The translations under genes were made by a program, and so were the position numbers. Positions 32,284 through 43,056 of a DNA stretch of 64,000 nt are shown piece by piece (positions within the stretch are counted from its first letter, which is position 1; every line of letters begins with the position of its first letter). The stretch comes from Paenibacillus swuensis (GTDB lineage: Bacteria > Bacillota > Bacilli > Paenibacillales > DY6): contig NZ_CP011388.1 in NCBI RefSeq assembly GCF_001644605.1, positions 1,783,001 through 1,847,000 on the forward strand. The letters are read 5' to 3'. The notes beneath the pieces are model-generated. The model searched no databases, was not told the DNA's origin, and saw only the letters and a program-made list of their open reading frames with translations.

Positions 32284-33709
32284 ACACAAGGCGGCTTACC
32301 GCCTTCCCTCTTATCGGAACCTCTTCGAGAGGTCCAAACGACACATTGGGCATAATCGAAATTACAATTTCATCCTCGCCGAATTCACATGTGCAGGTCT
32401 CAGCCCAGGGCTTTTCCACGTATCTGATTGTAAAGACCAACGATAGTTCGTCGCGCCAAGTGAAACTTCCCTCGATTCGCTGATCCGTATCTTGGTACAA
32501 CCTAGCGGTGCTGCTTTCCCACGTTTCACGTCCTAACGCGATCCTTTGTTTCCCATATGTATTTGTAATGTTTAGTGTTGCTCTTTCTTCTCCAAATCCA
32601 AATTCAATGGATTCAATGCCTCGTTCATTCGGCGTAATTACATACTCGCGATTGCTACACCACTCCTCGGCAGAGGCATTCGGCACTAGTCGAGGCGGCT
32701 CCAGCTTCAAGAGCTGAAGTCGGTTGTTTAATTCCGTAAAGTCTACCTCATTCGGCGGCAATGTATCCGTCGTTATTCCCGGAAGCAGCTTCTCCCATAT
32801 GGCGTTCAGCACCTTGCTCATATCCTGCAAACCTGAAGTTGTCACTACAACCAAATCATGGTCCGGAACAACAACGCAGAATTGCCCGAAGGCGCCGTCG
32901 GCGCGATAAGCGTTATGACGGCAACGCCATAATTGATAGCCATAGCCTTGATTCCAATCGTTGTTTACATCCTCACCGTTAGCAATGTGTTTCGCCGATG
33001 CTTCTTCCACCCAACCTTGCGGCAGTAACTGAGCGCCTTCCCATTGTCCGTTCTGCAGATAAAGCTGTCCAACCTTGGCGATATCCTCCGTCGTAATGCT
33101 CATTCCCCATCCGCCTACGGCGATTCCGGCAGGACAGTTTTCCCATGTAGCATTGTTAATCCCCAGCGGCTTCAACAGCCGCGGCTCCAGGTACGACAAC
33201 AGGTGCTCCCCCGTAACGCGATGAAGTATCGCGGACAGCATATATGTTGCCGCGCTGTTATATACGAAGCGGGATCCAGGGGCGTGCTCCACATTCGATG
33301 CCAAAAATGTACGTACCCACGGAACTTCCTTCTCCAACCAGAACTGGTCTGTCGGTTCCACCTCATGACCCGTGGCCATTGTTAGCAGATGGCGAACTTT
33401 CATTGCTTTCAGATGCGGAGATACAACATCAGGTATTTCATCGGGGAAAAAGCCGATTACAGGCGCATCCAGTGATAACAGGCCTTCCGCTGCGGCGAAC
33501 CCGATGGCGGTGGAAGTGAAGCTTTTGCTTAGCGAAAACAGCATATGCGGATAGTCGGCTTGATAAGGCGACCACCAGCCCTCGGCCGTCACTTGCCCGT
33601 GCCGGACAATCATCAGACTGTGAAGCTCCACATCTTGCAAAGCCTCGATCAGATCAAATATGGATCGGGAAGTCATGCCTTGAGCTTCCGGTGTGGATCT
33701 CGGCAACAT
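32282..33709 (-). CDS. Serine hydrolase, beta-lactamase class C family
   Basis: A 475-residue protein of the penicillin-binding-like esterase family. The nucleophile motif SLSK (Ser59, Lys62) and the Tyr150-Asn-Ser motif are present. There is no signal peptide, so it is probably cytoplasmic. The C-terminal 130 residues form a beta-rich domain seen in related esterases. The substrate is unknown; classical beta-lactamase activity is unlikely. Confidence 0.88.
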   Translation of the reverse strand: MLPRSTPEAQGMTSRSIFDLIEALQDVELHSLMIVRHGQVTAEGWWSPYQADYPHMLFSLSKSFTSTAIGFAAAEGLLSLDAPVIGFFPDEIPDVVSPHLKAMKVRHLLTMATGHEVEPTDQFWLEKEVPWVRTFLASNVEHAPGSRFVYNSAATYMLSAILHRVTGEHLLSYLEPRLLKPLGINNATWENCPAGIAVGGWGMSITTEDIAKVGQLYLQNGQWEGAQLLPQGWVEEASAKHIANGEDVNNDWNQGYGYQLWRCRHNAYRADGAFGQFCVVVPDHDLVVVTTSGLQDMSKVLNAIWEKLLPGITTDTLPPNEVDFTELNNRLQLLKLEPPRLVPNASAEEWCSNREYVITPNERGIESIEFGFGEERATLNITNTYGKQRIALGRETWESSTARLYQDTDQRIEGSFTWRDELSLVFTIRYVEKPWAETCTCEFGEDEIVISIMPNVSFGPLEEVPIRGKAVSRLV

Positions 33710-33810
33710 CGTATCATCCTCCTTGGGTGTTTAACCAAATTGTACCAGATAATGTATTGCCTCAGGGAGGGAATTATGTTCTAAATCAATCTTTCATCAA
33801 TCCAATAGCA

Positions 33811-33854
33811 AAAGGACCTCAATCTCCACAGAAAAATGGAAATGAAGTCCTTTA
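33811..33854 (-). terminator. Terminator of the urt operon
   Basis: AAAGGACTTCATTTCCA pairs with TGGAGATTGAGGTCCTTT with a few G-U pairs, followed by TTTTG on the minus strand. Confidence 0.7.
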
Positions 33855-33885
33855 TCTATGGAGCTGAACTACTGCCCCCTGTTCC

Positions 33886-34584
33886 TTACAGTGTAATATG
33901 TTTCTTCACAATCTCATCACTCAGCGCGCTGATCGGGCCTTCAGCCACGATCGTCCCCTTCTCCATCACATAGAAGTAGTCCGCCACGCTCCGCACAAAC
34001 TCCAGGCTCTGCTCCACCAGCAGCACGCCCGTGCGGCCTTCCGCCTTGATGCCGCGAATTACATCGCGGATATCTTCCACGATCGAAGGCTGAATGCCTT
34101 CGGTCGGCTCGTCGAGCAACAGCACCTCCGGCCGGGAAGCCAACGCCCGGGCAAATGCAAGCTGCTGCTGCTGACCGCCGCTTAAATCGCCGCCGCGGCG
34201 TTCATACATCGACGGCAACACAGGAAACTTCTCAATCGCTTCCGCGGGAATATCCCTCGGCGTTTTTCCCGCCACTGCTTCCAAGCCGAGCAGCAGGTTC
34301 TCGTACACGGTAAGCTGACCGAAAATCTCTCTCCCCTGCGGCACATAGCCGATGCCCTGCTTAGCCCGCACCCCCGGCGCGCGGCGGGTAAGCTCCCGAT
34401 CACCATAGGATACAGCTCCTTTACGCGCCTTCAGCAACCCCATAATGCTTTTCATCAACGTCGTCTTCCCGACCCCGTTACGCCCCATCAGGCACACCAC
34501 CTGACCCGGTTGAACCTTCAGCGACACATCCCGCAGAATGACACTTTCTCCATATCCGGATTCCAGTTTCTCAACTGTGAGCAT
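33886..34584 (-). CDS. urtE: Urea ABC transporter ATP-binding protein UrtE
   Basis: A LivF-like ATPase of 232 residues with Walker A GRNGVGKTT, signature LSGGQQQQ, Walker B VLLLDEPTEGIQPS and the switch His position replaced by Gln in VLLVEQSLEF, typical of the family. The start used (MLTVEKLESGYGES) follows GGCGGGAT; ATG two codons earlier is possible, and the long open frame upstream is in UrtD-coding DNA. It overlaps urtD by 14 bases and ends the operon. Confidence 0.92.
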   Translation of the reverse strand: MLTVEKLESGYGESVILRDVSLKVQPGQVVCLMGRNGVGKTTLMKSIMGLLKARKGAVSYGDRELTRRAPGVRAKQGIGYVPQGREIFGQLTVYENLLLGLEAVAGKTPRDIPAEAIEKFPVLPSMYERRGGDLSGGQQQQLAFARALASRPEVLLLDEPTEGIQPSIVEDIRDVIRGIKAEGRTGVLLVEQSLEFVRSVADYFYVMEKGTIVAEGPISALSDEIVKKHITL

Positions 34585-35383
34585 GCGCATCCCGCCTTTT
34601 CCCCAAATAAACCTCGGCCACCCTGTCATCCTGCTGCACTTCTTCCATAGTGCCTTCCTTGAGCAGCTGTCCCTCGTGCATGACCGTAACTTTGCTGGCA
34701 AAATTCCGCACGAACTCCATATCATGTTCCACGACTACAACGGTATGTTCATTGGCAATATCGCGCAGCAACTCACCCGTCAAATCCGTTTCCTTGTCCG
34801 TCATGCCGGCCACAGGCTCATCGAGAAGCAACACGGACGGTTCCTGCAGGAGCATCATCCCGATCTCAAGCCATTGTTTCTCCCCGTGAGACAAACTTCC
34901 TGCCCGCCAGGCGGTCTTGGCCCGAAGTCCGATTCGATCGAGCTGCCGATCGATTCTCTCCTGATCCTCGCCGGTCATCGCCGCGCGCATCGTAGCCCAT
35001 ACCGAACGGTTCTGTTTCATGGCCAGCTCCAGATTCTCGGCTACGCTCAGTCCCGCGAAAACGGACGGAGCTTGAAACTTGCGGCCGATGCCGAGCTCGG
35101 CGATTTGATGTTCTTTTTTGCGCGTAATCTCGATATCGCCTTGGAACAGGACCCGCCCGCTAGCAGGACGCGTCTTTCCGCAGATCACATCCAGCATCGT
35201 CGTTTTCCCCGCTCCGTTCGGACCGATCAGAAACCGCAGCTCCCCTTGCTGAAGCTTTAGACTCATCCGCTGTACCGCCTTGAACCCGTCGAACTCCACC
35301 GTGATGTCTTCACAGGATAAGATTACCTTCGGCTCAGGCACCGCTTTACCAGTTACATTCTCGATCTCCGTTACCGCGTTCAT
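34571..35383 (-). CDS. urtD: Urea ABC transporter ATP-binding protein UrtD
   Basis: A LivG-like ATPase of 270 residues with Walker A GPNGAGKTT, signature LSHGEKQW, Walker B VLLLDEPVAGM and the switch His in VVVEHDMEF. SHGEKQW instead of SGGQ is characteristic of UrtD. Its ATG overlaps the urtC stop as ATGA and follows GGAGGAG. Confidence 0.93.
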   Translation of the reverse strand: MNAVTEIENVTGKAVPEPKVILSCEDITVEFDGFKAVQRMSLKLQQGELRFLIGPNGAGKTTMLDVICGKTRPASGRVLFQGDIEITRKKEHQIAELGIGRKFQAPSVFAGLSVAENLELAMKQNRSVWATMRAAMTGEDQERIDRQLDRIGLRAKTAWRAGSLSHGEKQWLEIGMMLLQEPSVLLLDEPVAGMTDKETDLTGELLRDIANEHTVVVVEHDMEFVRNFASKVTVMHEGQLLKEGTMEEVQQDDRVAEVYLGKRRDAHAHS

Positions 35384-36504
35384 GCATTCTCCTCCTTCCG
35401 TTTTCTGCCGCTCACCCAACCGGCCACGGACCGTCGGAATCCGGAAGAGCTTTTCCCGCCGCCGGCTAACAACTCCGGACCCTTAGGAAACAGGCCCAGG
35501 ATACCTTTAGGCAGGAAGATGACCACCGCCACGAACAACCCTCCGACAAAATACAGCCATACCTCCGGATAGTTTTCACTGAACAAGCTTTTGGCCGTAT
35601 TCATAAACACCGCGCCGAAGGCCGCGCCTGCAATGGTTCCGCGTCCGCCTACAGCGACCCACAACACCATCTCGATGGACGGTACAATGGCCATCATGGA
35701 AGGCGAGATAATGCCGACATGCAGGACGAATAACATGCCCGCGAGCCCGGCCAAGCCTGCCGATATACCGAAAGCGACCATCTGATAAGCAGCCGGATTG
35801 TATCCGATAAACCGAACACGGTTCTCACCGTCACGGATCGCCTTCAACACCTTGCCGAAACGGCTCCGCACCAAGGCTTGGCATAGCAGGAACGTCACAA
35901 CCAGAAACGCCACCGTGACGAAATACAGCACATTCTTCGTGTCTTGCGAAGCAAGCGAGAAGCCGAACAGCGTCTTAAAGCCCGTGACTCCGTTCGTACC
36001 GCCGGTGTAGGCTTGCTGACCTACGAATAAAGTAACCGTGATGATGACCAACGCCTGTGTGAGAATTGTGAAATACACCCCGCGGATCCGGTTCCGAAAC
36101 GTAAAGAACCCAAGCATTAACGCGAGCAGTGCGGGCAGCAAAATCCCCATAGGGAAAGCGAACCAGAAATATTCGAACGGCTTCCAGAACCAAGGGAGCT
36201 GCGTTAATCCGCTCCAGTTCATGAAATCAGGCAACTTGCCTCCGCTGGCTTCCAACTTCAGATACATGGCCATCGCATAGGCGCCTATTCCGAAAAACAC
36301 ACCGTGACCCAAGCTCAAAATCCCCGTATACCCCCACAACAAATCCAAACCGATCGCAACGATGGCAAAAGCCAAAAATTTGGCAAGCAAATTTAATCTA
36401 AAGTCATTCAAAAATAAAGGAGCGCAGAGCAGAAAAGCACTTGCCGCGCCATAACCGACCAACAATTTCACTCTTGTTACCGAAGACATCTTTAATACGG
36501 ACAT
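35380..36504 (-). CDS. urtC: Urea ABC transporter permease UrtC
   Basis: A LivM-like permease of 374 residues with about nine membrane helices. It contains LDLLWGYTGILSLGHGVFFGIGAYAMAMYL and the UrtC-type GGTNGVTGFKTLFGF segment. GGAGGAGG lies eight bases before the ATG. It forms the translocation pore with UrtB. Confidence 0.93.
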   Translation of the reverse strand: MSVLKMSSVTRVKLLVGYGAASAFLLCAPLFLNDFRLNLLAKFLAFAIVAIGLDLLWGYTGILSLGHGVFFGIGAYAMAMYLKLEASGGKLPDFMNWSGLTQLPWFWKPFEYFWFAFPMGILLPALLALMLGFFTFRNRIRGVYFTILTQALVIITVTLFVGQQAYTGGTNGVTGFKTLFGFSLASQDTKNVLYFVTVAFLVVTFLLCQALVRSRFGKVLKAIRDGENRVRFIGYNPAAYQMVAFGISAGLAGLAGMLFVLHVGIISPSMMAIVPSIEMVLWVAVGGRGTIAGAAFGAVFMNTAKSLFSENYPEVWLYFVGGLFVAVVIFLPKGILGLFPKGPELLAGGGKSSSGFRRSVAGWVSGRKRKEENA

Positions 36505-36522
36505 CCTTGTTTCCTCCTCCCT

Positions 36523-37434
36523 CTATGAATCCAATGAACGTGAACGAACAGCCACAAGCCCCATCGGTCTCCATTGCAAAAACGCCACAATCAGCAAGAA
36601 CACAAGCACCTTCCCCAGGGAAGCGGTAGTCCAGTATTCAAACAACGTATTTGTGAGCCCGATGCCCAACGCTCCCGCAACGGTACCCACCAATTTCCCG
36701 ACGCCTCCCAGCACAACAACCATGAATGCATCAATGATGTAATAGGTGCCAATGGCCGGACCGATCGGACCCAGCAACGTCAACGCACATCCCGCGATAC
36801 CGGCAATCCCGGACCCAACCGCGAAAGTCATCGCGTCTACCCTGCGAGTAGAGATCCCGAGACAAGACGCCATCTCCCGGTTTTGCATAACAGCGCGCAT
36901 TCTTCGTCCGGTGTGGCTGCGATATATATAGACAAACATACAGAGCAGACATACGGCGACCAAGCCGATAATAAACAGCCGCTTGTAAGGAAGGACCAAA
37001 CCCTCCGTTACAGCCCATCCGCCGTTCAGCCATTCGGGACTTTTCACGCCCACATTCGGAGCTCCGAATAGCGTCCGCGCCAGCTGTTGCAGGATCATGC
37101 CGATTCCCCAGGTAGCCAGTAAGCTGTCGAGCGGTCTGCCGTAGAGAAAACGGATCAGAACGCCTTCCAGCACGAATCCGAACACGAAGGCGACGATAAA
37201 ACTGACCGGGATCGCCGTAATGAAATACCATCCGAATGATGAGGCGGGCATATATTCCATGAATAAATTCTGTGTGACATAGGTGGCGTAAGCCCCGATC
37301 ATAATCAGCTCACCGTGAGCCATATTAATGACTTTCATCAAACCGAATGTAATTGCAAGGCCCAAAGCGATAAGCAGCAGAATCGAGCTGACGCTTAATC
37401 CGTTAAAAATTTGCAGCAAGATGACATCCATCAT
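36523..37434 (-). CDS. urtB: Urea ABC transporter permease UrtB
   Basis: A LivH-like permease of 303 residues with about eight membrane helices. GLMKVINMAHGELIMIGAYATYV is the family hallmark, and NRRMRAVMQNREMASCLGI-like sequence (RRMRAVMQNREMASCLG) fits UrtB. AGGGAGG precedes the ATG. It is separated from urtA by a terminator-like hairpin, so expression may be stepped down. Confidence 0.93.
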   Translation of the reverse strand: MMDVILLQIFNGLSVSSILLLIALGLAITFGLMKVINMAHGELIMIGAYATYVTQNLFMEYMPASSFGWYFITAIPVSFIVAFVFGFVLEGVLIRFLYGRPLDSLLATWGIGMILQQLARTLFGAPNVGVKSPEWLNGGWAVTEGLVLPYKRLFIIGLVAVCLLCMFVYIYRSHTGRRMRAVMQNREMASCLGISTRRVDAMTFAVGSGIAGIAGCALTLLGPIGPAIGTYYIIDAFMVVVLGGVGKLVGTVAGALGIGLTNTLFEYWTTASLGKVLVFLLIVAFLQWRPMGLVAVRSRSLDS

Positions 37435-37570
37435 TAAACCTCCCTGTAACCATCCTGTTAAGGTGAAACGGCTGGCGCCGTCCTTACAGGCGCATAGTTC
37501 GTTTCATTCCGAAGAAATATCAGAATAGGGTATGAGCAAAAAACTTATACTTTCTGATATTTTAAAAAAA

Positions 37571-37612
37571 AGCAGAGGAAGCCGGAGATCAACGTTCTCT
37601 CGCTCCCTCTGT
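37571..37612 (-). terminator. Intra-operon terminator between urtA and urtB
   Basis: Minus strand: CAGAGGGAGC pairs with GCTTCCTCTG (one mismatch-type pair), followed by eight T. It should reduce read-through, giving more binding protein than permease. Confidence 0.75.
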
Positions 37613-37631
37613 CCTTCCCCGTGATGATAAT

Positions 37632-38891
37632 TTATTCGCTTAAGCCCTTAGCCCACTCATAACCTTTCAGGTACGGGTCCGGTTTCACAGGATCTCCTGT
37701 GGACCAAACTTCCTTAATGAGTCCGTCCGCCTGAACTTCGCCGATCCGAACCACTTTAGAAATATGTTGGTTCTCGCCGTCGATCGTGACTTTGCCTTCA
37801 GGCGCCGTCCACTCCAACCCTTTGGCCGCTTCCTTCACTTTGTCCACATCCGTGGAACCCGCTTTCTCAACAGCCGCTTTCCATAAGTACACCGCCGTAT
37901 AACCGGCTTCAATCGGATCCGCGGTTACCCGGTCCTCGCCGTATGCTTTCTTGTAGTTGGCAACAAACGCTTTGTTCTCCGGCGTATCCGTCGTTTGATA
38001 GTAGTTCCATGCTGTCAGATGTCCTTCAAGCACATCCGCGCCGATCGCCCGAATTTCTTCTTCCGCCACACTCACGGACAAGGTCGTCAGATCCTTGGAC
38101 GAAATGCCCGCGTCTTTCAACTGCTTGAAGAAGGCTACGTTGCTGTCCCCGTTGAGCGTGTTGAACACGACATCCGGTTTGGCTTCTTTAATTTTGCTTA
38201 TAATCGTACTGTAATCGGTGTGACCCAACGGGGTATATTCTTCGCCAACCATTTCTCCGCCCTCGGAAGCCAGTTGCGCTTTAATAATTTTGTTAGCTGT
38301 ACGCGGGAATACATAATCGGAACCCAGCAGGTAGAATTTCTTCTTACCCAGATCCTTCGCCAAATATGTAACCGCGGGCACGATCTGTTGGTTCGTCGTT
38401 GCGCCTGTGTAGAAGATGTTTGGAGAGGACTCCAATCCTTCATACTGAACCGGGTACCATAGCAAGCTGTTCAATTCCTCAAACACTGGGAGCATTGTCT
38501 TCCGGCTGGATGAGGTCCAACCGCCGAATACGGTAACCACCTTATCCTCTTGAATCAACTTACGGGCTTTCTCCGCAAAAGTAGGCCAATCGGACGCGCC
38601 GTCTTCCACGACAGGGATAATCTTCTTACCCAGCACCCCGCCTGCCGCATTGATCTCATCGATCGCCATCATCTCCGCCTCTTTAACCGACACCTCGCTG
38701 ATCGCCATCGTTCCGCTCAGGGAATGCAAGACGCCGACCTTGATGCCGTTTTCACCGTCCGCCGACGCATTCGCTGTCGCGTTCGTGCTCGCCTCATTAG
38801 CTCCCTCGTTGTTTCCGTTGCCGCAGCCTGTAAGACCCAAACATAATGCCAATAGCAGTGAAGCCGTACCTTTCCACACCTTGTTCTTCAT
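37632..38891 (-). CDS. urtA: Urea ABC transporter substrate-binding lipoprotein UrtA
   Basis: A lipoprotein of 419 residues: signal peptide to LGLTGC, a Asn/Ala-rich linker, then the Peripla_BP_5/FmdD-type domain. [22 protein letters not shown] and [26 protein letters not shown] are diagnostic for UrtA. It is first in urtABCDE. It captures urea, including perhaps urea that leaks out after guanidine hydrolysis. Confidence 0.95.
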   Translation of the reverse strand: MKNKVWKGTASLLLALCLGLTGCGNGNNEGANEASTNATANASADGENGIKVGVLHSLSGTMAISEVSVKEAEMMAIDEINAAGGVLGKKIIPVVEDGASDWPTFAEKARKLIQEDKVVTVFGGWTSSSRKTMLPVFEELNSLLWYPVQYEGLESSPNIFYTGATTNQQIVPAVTYLAKDLGKKKFYLLGSDYVFPRTANKIIKAQLASEGGEMVGEEYTPLGHTDYSTIISKIKEAKPDVVFNTLNGDSNVAFFKQLKDAGISSKDLTTLSVSVAEEEIRAIGADVLEGHLTAWNYYQTTDTPENKAFVANYKKAYGEDRVTADPIEAGYTAVYLWKAAVEKAGSTDVDKVKEAAKGLEWTAPEGKVTIDGENQHISKVVRIGEVQADGLIKEVWSTGDPVKPDPYLKGYEWAKGLSE

Positions 38892-38969
38892 TCTCCCATC
38901 CCTCTACTCTCTAATTTAGTCTGTTTCCGAACATTGAATTGTCAGAATATTCAATCCGTTCGTATTTAG

Positions 38970-39010
38970 ATTATATGTGCCTAACAAAAATTATGTCAAT
39001 ATAGTTAACA
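38970..39010 (-). promoter_or_regulatory. urtA promoter overlapped by a GlnR/TnrA box
   Basis: Minus strand: TTGACA, 18 bases, TATAAT, with a start near 38963. The palindromic box TGTCAATATAGTTAACA (38994-39010, plus-strand reading) matches TGTNA-N7-TNACA exactly and covers the -35, a placement more usual for repression by GlnR, though activation of the divergent urease genes is possible. Confidence 0.7.
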
Positions 39011-39075
39011 TCAAAATATAAATTCGTTACTTTTGCCCTACGAAAAGTCTTTATCTCTCCTTATCTTAATATAAG

Positions 39076-39130
39076 TGTAATAAAACCTTACATAAATGTG
39101 TTTACAAACGCTGCTCACCTCAGATAAAAT
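39076..39130 (+). promoter_or_regulatory. ureA promoter with upstream GlnR/TnrA box
   Basis: TGTAATAAAACCTTACA (39076-39092) matches TGTNA-N7-TNACA exactly. Downstream lie TTTACA (39101-39106), 18 bases and TAAAAT (39125-39130), giving a start near 39137. The box centre is near -53, suited to activation. Confidence 0.65.
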
Positions 39131-39173
39131 GTCTACAACGACAATATATGGTGCTGATAAGGAGAATCTTTAC

Positions 39174-39476
39174 ATGCATTTTACCGAGAGAGAGAAAGAA
39201 AAGCTGCTTATCACCGTTGCTGCGGACCTGGCCCGCAAACGCAAGGCGCGCGGCTTGAAGCTGAACTATCCCGAAGCCATGGCGCTGATTGTCTCCGAGA
39301 TTATGGAAGGGGCCAGGGACGGCAAGACCGTCGCCGAGCTTATGGAATACGGCGGAACGATTCTGGCCAGGGAAGATGTTATGGAAGGTATCGCGGAGAT
39401 GATGCAGGAAGTGCAGGTTGAAGCTACGTTCCCGGACGGCACGAAATTAGTCACGGTTCATGAACCGATTCGATAA
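39174..39476 (+). CDS. ureA: Urease subunit gamma UreA
   Basis: The 100-residue gamma subunit begins [13 protein letters not shown] and contains [12 protein letters not shown] and [11 protein letters not shown], typical of UreA. AAGGAG precedes the ATG; an upstream in-frame start lies in the promoter. It is the first gene of ureABCFGD. Confidence 0.96.
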   Translation: MHFTEREKEKLLITVAADLARKRKARGLKLNYPEAMALIVSEIMEGARDGKTVAELMEYGGTILAREDVMEGIAEMMQEVQVEATFPDGTKLVTVHEPIR

Positions 39477-39489
39477 GGAGGCTTCCAGA

Positions 39490-39867
39490 ATGATACCAGG
39501 AGAATACCGCACCGCGACGGGAACATTGCTTATCAATGCGGGGCGTTCCTATGTTTCCATATTAGTCTGCAATCAGGGCGACCGTCCTGTACAGGTTGGA
39601 TCGCACTTTCACTTTTATGAAGTAAACCGGGCGTTAAGTTTCGAACGTTCCGCAGCCTTTGGCATGCGTCTGGATATCCCTTCAGGCACCGCGGTCCGCT
39701 TTGAACCCGGGGAAGAGAAGCATATTACATTGGTAAGTCTGGGCGGGACTAAGGAAGTGTTCGGGCTTAATAACTTAACCGGCGGTTCAGCCCAGCCTGA
39801 ACTTGCGCAATCCGAAGACATTCAGGCCCGCCTGAAGAAATGGCTGGGAGGCGAGACCCTTGGCTGA
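39490..39867 (+). CDS. ureB: Urease subunit beta UreB
   Basis: The 125-residue beta subunit begins MIPGEYR and contains [15 protein letters not shown]-like sequence ([19 protein letters not shown]) and [23 protein letters not shown] precedes the ATG; the frame's earlier start lies within ureA. It overlaps ureC by 8 bases. Confidence 0.96.
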   Translation: MIPGEYRTATGTLLINAGRSYVSILVCNQGDRPVQVGSHFHFYEVNRALSFERSAAFGMRLDIPSGTAVRFEPGEEKHITLVSLGGTKEVFGLNNLTGGSAQPELAQSEDIQARLKKWLGGETLG

Positions 39868-41590
39868 GATGTCGCGAGCCCAGTATGCTTCCATCTTCGG
39901 TCCTACGACCGGCGACGCGGTACGATTGGCGGATACGGAACTGTGGGCGGAGATTGAACAGGATTACACCATATACGGGGATGAATGCAAATTTGGCGGA
40001 GGCAAGGTGATCCGGGACGGGATGGGGCAATCTTCACGCGCCACCCGCAAGGACGGCGCCCTGGATCTGGTCATTACCAATGCGGTAATTATTGATCATT
40101 GGGGCATTGTGAAAGCCGATATCGGCATCCGTGACGGCCGGATCGCGGGCATCGGCAAAGCCGGCAATCCGGACACGATGGACGGGGTTCATCCGAATCT
40201 GATCATTGGCGCTTGTACAGAGGTTATCGCCGGGGAAGGCCGCATTGTAACCGCAGGCGGAGTTGATTCACATATCCACTTCATCTGTCCCCAACAGATT
40301 GAAACTGCCCTTGCTTCAGGCGTGACTACGATGATCGGCGGCGGAACCGGTCCAGCGACGGGAACGAATGCGACAACCTGCACGCCTGGAGCGTGGAATT
40401 TACACCGGATGTTGGAATCCGTTGAAGCTTTTCCAATGAATATCGGATTTCTCGGCAAAGGCAACAGTTCCTTCCCGGAGCCGCTTGCGGAACAGCTTGA
40501 AGCCGGAGCCATCGGCCTGAAGCTCCATGAAGACTGGGGTACGACACCTGCATCAATCGACATGTGTCTGACGGTGGCGGAGCAGTACGACGTACAGGTA
40601 GCCATTCATACCGATACGTTGAACGAAGCCGGTTTCGTGGAGGATACGCTCGCCGCCATTAAAGGCCGCACCATTCATACGTACCATACCGAAGGCGCGG
40701 GCGGAGGTCATGCCCCCGACATTATTAAGGTGGCGGCCGAGCCTAACGTAATTCCGTCATCCACGAATCCCACGCGTCCCTTCACTGTAAATACGATTGA
40801 AGAGCATCTCGATATGTTGATGGTCTGTCATCACTTGGACAGCACCATCCCTGAGGATGTAGCATTCGCAGATTCACGGATTCGACCGGAAACAATCGCA
40901 GCCGAAGACATCCTCCATGATCTGGGCGTATTCAGTATCATATCTTCGGATTCACAGGCCATGGGGCGTGTTGGCGAAGTCATTACGCGGACATGGCAAA
41001 CGGCGGACAAGATGCGAAAGCAGCGGGGCGTTCTGACGGAGTCTGACGAAATGACGAATTTGCCGGAGCATGACAATTTCAGAATCAAGCGCTACGTGGC
41101 CAAATATACGATCAATCCGGCGATCGCGCACGGAATTTCCCACATCGTAGGTTCCGTGGAACAAGGCAAGTGGGCCGATCTTGTTATCTGGCAACCGGCA
41201 TTTTTCGGTGTGAAACCGGAAATTATTCTTAAAGGCGGTATGATTGCCTATGCGCAGATGGGCGATCCCAATGCGTCGATTCCCACACCACAACCGGTTT
41301 ACGGCCGCCCCATGTTCGGAGCTTTCGGGAAGGCGGTACAGCGCACCTCCATTACGTTCATTTCCAAGTATGCATACGACAACGGAGTCCATGAAGAATT
41401 GGGCCTCCAGAAGCGCATTGAGTATGTTAAAGGCTGCCGGTCTGTCGGGAAGAAAGACATGATTCATAACAACGGGACCCCTACCATTGAGGTGAACCCG
41501 GAGACGTACGAAGTCCGTGTGGACGGAGAACCCGTTACATGCGAACCTGCTGAAGTCCTGCCCATGGCTCAGCGTTATTATTTATTCTGA
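39860..41590 (+). CDS. ureC: Urease subunit alpha UreC
   Basis: The catalytic subunit hydrolyses urea to ammonia and carbamate at a dinickel site. The 576 residues carry all active-site groups: His138, His140, the carbamylated Lys221 (GLKLHEDWG), His250, His276, the catalytic His324 in MVCHHLD, and Asp364. The TTG start, eight bases after GGAGG and overlapping ureB, is preferred over an ATG three codons later. Confidence 0.97.
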   Translation: MAEMSRAQYASIFGPTTGDAVRLADTELWAEIEQDYTIYGDECKFGGGKVIRDGMGQSSRATRKDGALDLVITNAVIIDHWGIVKADIGIRDGRIAGIGKAGNPDTMDGVHPNLIIGACTEVIAGEGRIVTAGGVDSHIHFICPQQIETALASGVTTMIGGGTGPATGTNATTCTPGAWNLHRMLESVEAFPMNIGFLGKGNSSFPEPLAEQLEAGAIGLKLHEDWGTTPASIDMCLTVAEQYDVQVAIHTDTLNEAGFVEDTLAAIKGRTIHTYHTEGAGGGHAPDIIKVAAEPNVIPSSTNPTRPFTVNTIEEHLDMLMVCHHLDSTIPEDVAFADSRIRPETIAAEDILHDLGVFSIISSDSQAMGRVGEVITRTWQTADKMRKQRGVLTESDEMTNLPEHDNFRIKRYVAKYTINPAIAHGISHIVGSVEQGKWADLVIWQPAFFGVKPEIILKGGMIAYAQMGDPNASIPTPQPVYGRPMFGAFGKAVQRTSITFISKYAYDNGVHEELGLQKRIEYVKGCRSVGKKDMIHNNGTPTIEVNPETYEVRVDGEPVTCEPAEVLPMAQRYYLF

Positions 41591-41618
41591 TCCGTGTCAT
41601 CCGAAGGAGGAGTTCCAA

Positions 41619-42311
41619 ATGCACAGCGGCTCAAGATTGTTATCGTATGTTCAGTTATTGGATTCGGCCCTTCCCATCGGAGGTTTCTCGCACTCATTCG
41701 GGCTGGAAACCTATGTTCAGAATGGTCAAATTCAGAATATGCAACAACTAGAGGAATTCATCCGATCCCAGATTCACAGCAATCTGGTCCGTCTGGACGG
41801 GATGGTGATGAAAGGAATTTATACCGCAATCGTTCAGGATGATCTGTGGAAGCTGTGTCTTCTGGATAAAATCATCCACATTCAGCGCACCCCCCGGGAG
41901 TCCAGGGAGGGCATGCATAAGATGGGCAAGCGTCTGTTGAAGCTCGCCCGCACCCTGTACCCATGGATGGACTTCAAGCCGCTGGAGAAGTCGTTCGCTC
42001 AATACGGCGGCTACGGCAGCCTGCCCACCATCCATGCCTGGATTTCTTATCATCTGGAAGTAGACGCGGATGAAGCGGTTAAAGGCTATTTATACTCCAG
42101 TGTTGTAACCATGGTTAACAGCGCTTTACGGTTAATGTCCATCGGACAGACCGACGGCCAGGTGCTTATTCAGAAACTGATATCCGTCATTGATTCCGAA
42201 TGGGAAGCGGCCTGCAAAGAACCTGTAGACCATCTGCATTCCTTCTCCCTTGCTCATGAAATTCATTCCATGAATCATGAGACGCTGTATTCCCGGTTAT
42301 TCATGTCCTAA
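41619..42311 (+). CDS. ureF: Urease accessory protein UreF
   Basis: A 230-residue chaperone that gates nickel delivery with UreG and Ure[23 protein letters not shown] is the family signature. AAGGAGGAG precedes this ATG; the frame is open upstream inside ureC only by chance. No ureE lies between ureC and ureF. Confidence 0.95.
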   Translation: MHSGSRLLSYVQLLDSALPIGGFSHSFGLETYVQNGQIQNMQQLEEFIRSQIHSNLVRLDGMVMKGIYTAIVQDDLWKLCLLDKIIHIQRTPRESREGMHKMGKRLLKLARTLYPWMDFKPLEKSFAQYGGYGSLPTIHAWISYHLEVDADEAVKGYLYSSVVTMVNSALRLMSIGQTDGQVLIQKLISVIDSEWEAACKEPVDHLHSFSLAHEIHSMNHETLYSRLFMS

Positions 42312-42357
42312 TTGCAAGCCGTACCCACTCACATTACATGATCAGGAGGAATTTACA

Positions 42358-43056
42358 ATGTGCCAAGGCGCCAATCATTCACACGAACAATGGGTCTCTC
42401 CGACCGTTACTCATGACCGTCCCATCCGAATTGGTATCGGGGGTCCTGTCGGTTCAGGCAAGACCGCGTTGGTTGAAAATTTAAGCAAGCGTATGCGTGA
42501 TCACTACAGCATCGGTGTGATCACGAACGATATCTATACTAAGGAAGATGCCGAGATTTTAATTCGCGCGGCGGCGCTGCCAACAGAGCGCATTATCGGC
42601 GTTGAAACCGGCGGATGTCCGCATACGGCGATTCGCGAGGATGCTTCCATGAACTTTGAAGCCGTGGAAGAATTGGAATCCCGTATTGATGATCTGCAAA
42701 TCATCTTCATCGAGAGCGGCGGCGATAACCTTGCGGCGGCATTCTCCCCGGAGCTGGTTGATCGTTTCATCTACATTATCGACGTAGCTCAGGGCGAGAA
42801 GATTCCCCGCAAAGGCGGTCCCGGCATTATGCGTTCCGACCTGCTGATCATCAACAAGATTGACCTGGCTCCGCATGTCGGGGCTTCCCTGGAAGTGATG
42901 AAGAACGACACGGAGCGCATGCGGGGTAACCGGCCGTATGTATTCTCGAACCTGATGTCAGGCGAAGGACTGGACACGATTCTGCACTGGATCGAACACC
43001 AGTTGGACGCATCTCCAAGTCATGAGCATAAAGCAACCTCCCACCAGCACGGGTAG
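42358..43056 (+). CDS. ureG: Urease accessory GTPase UreG with His-rich ends
   Basis: A SIMIBI GTPase of 232 residues that delivers nickel to apo-urease. The P-loop GGPVGSGKT is at 28-36, the metal motif CPH is in [11 protein letters not shown], and [10 protein letters not shown] is the base-recognition region. The N-terminus (His7, His9, His19) and C-terminus ([11 protein letters not shown]) are His-rich, beyond the usual UreG core, and may bind nickel in place of the missing UreE. AGGAGG precedes the ATG. Confidence 0.95.
   Translation: MCQGANHSHEQWVSPTVTHDRPIRIGIGGPVGSGKTALVENLSKRMRDHYSIGVITNDIYTKEDAEILIRAAALPTERIIGVETGGCPHTAIREDASMNFEAVEELESRIDDLQIIFIESGGDNLAAAFSPELVDRFIYIIDVAQGEKIPRKGGPGIMRSDLLIINKIDLAPHVGASLEVMKNDTERMRGNRPYVFSNLMSGEGLDTILHWIEHQLDASPSHEHKATSHQHG

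Noticed and set aside
32282-33709. Beta-lactamase resistance gene
   Set aside because: It has SxxK and Tyr-x-Ser motifs but no signal peptide, and it belongs to the broad esterase-like family.
39096-39173. Upstream start for ureA
   Set aside because: It would begin within the promoter, before the predicted transcription start; AAGGAG supports the later ATG.
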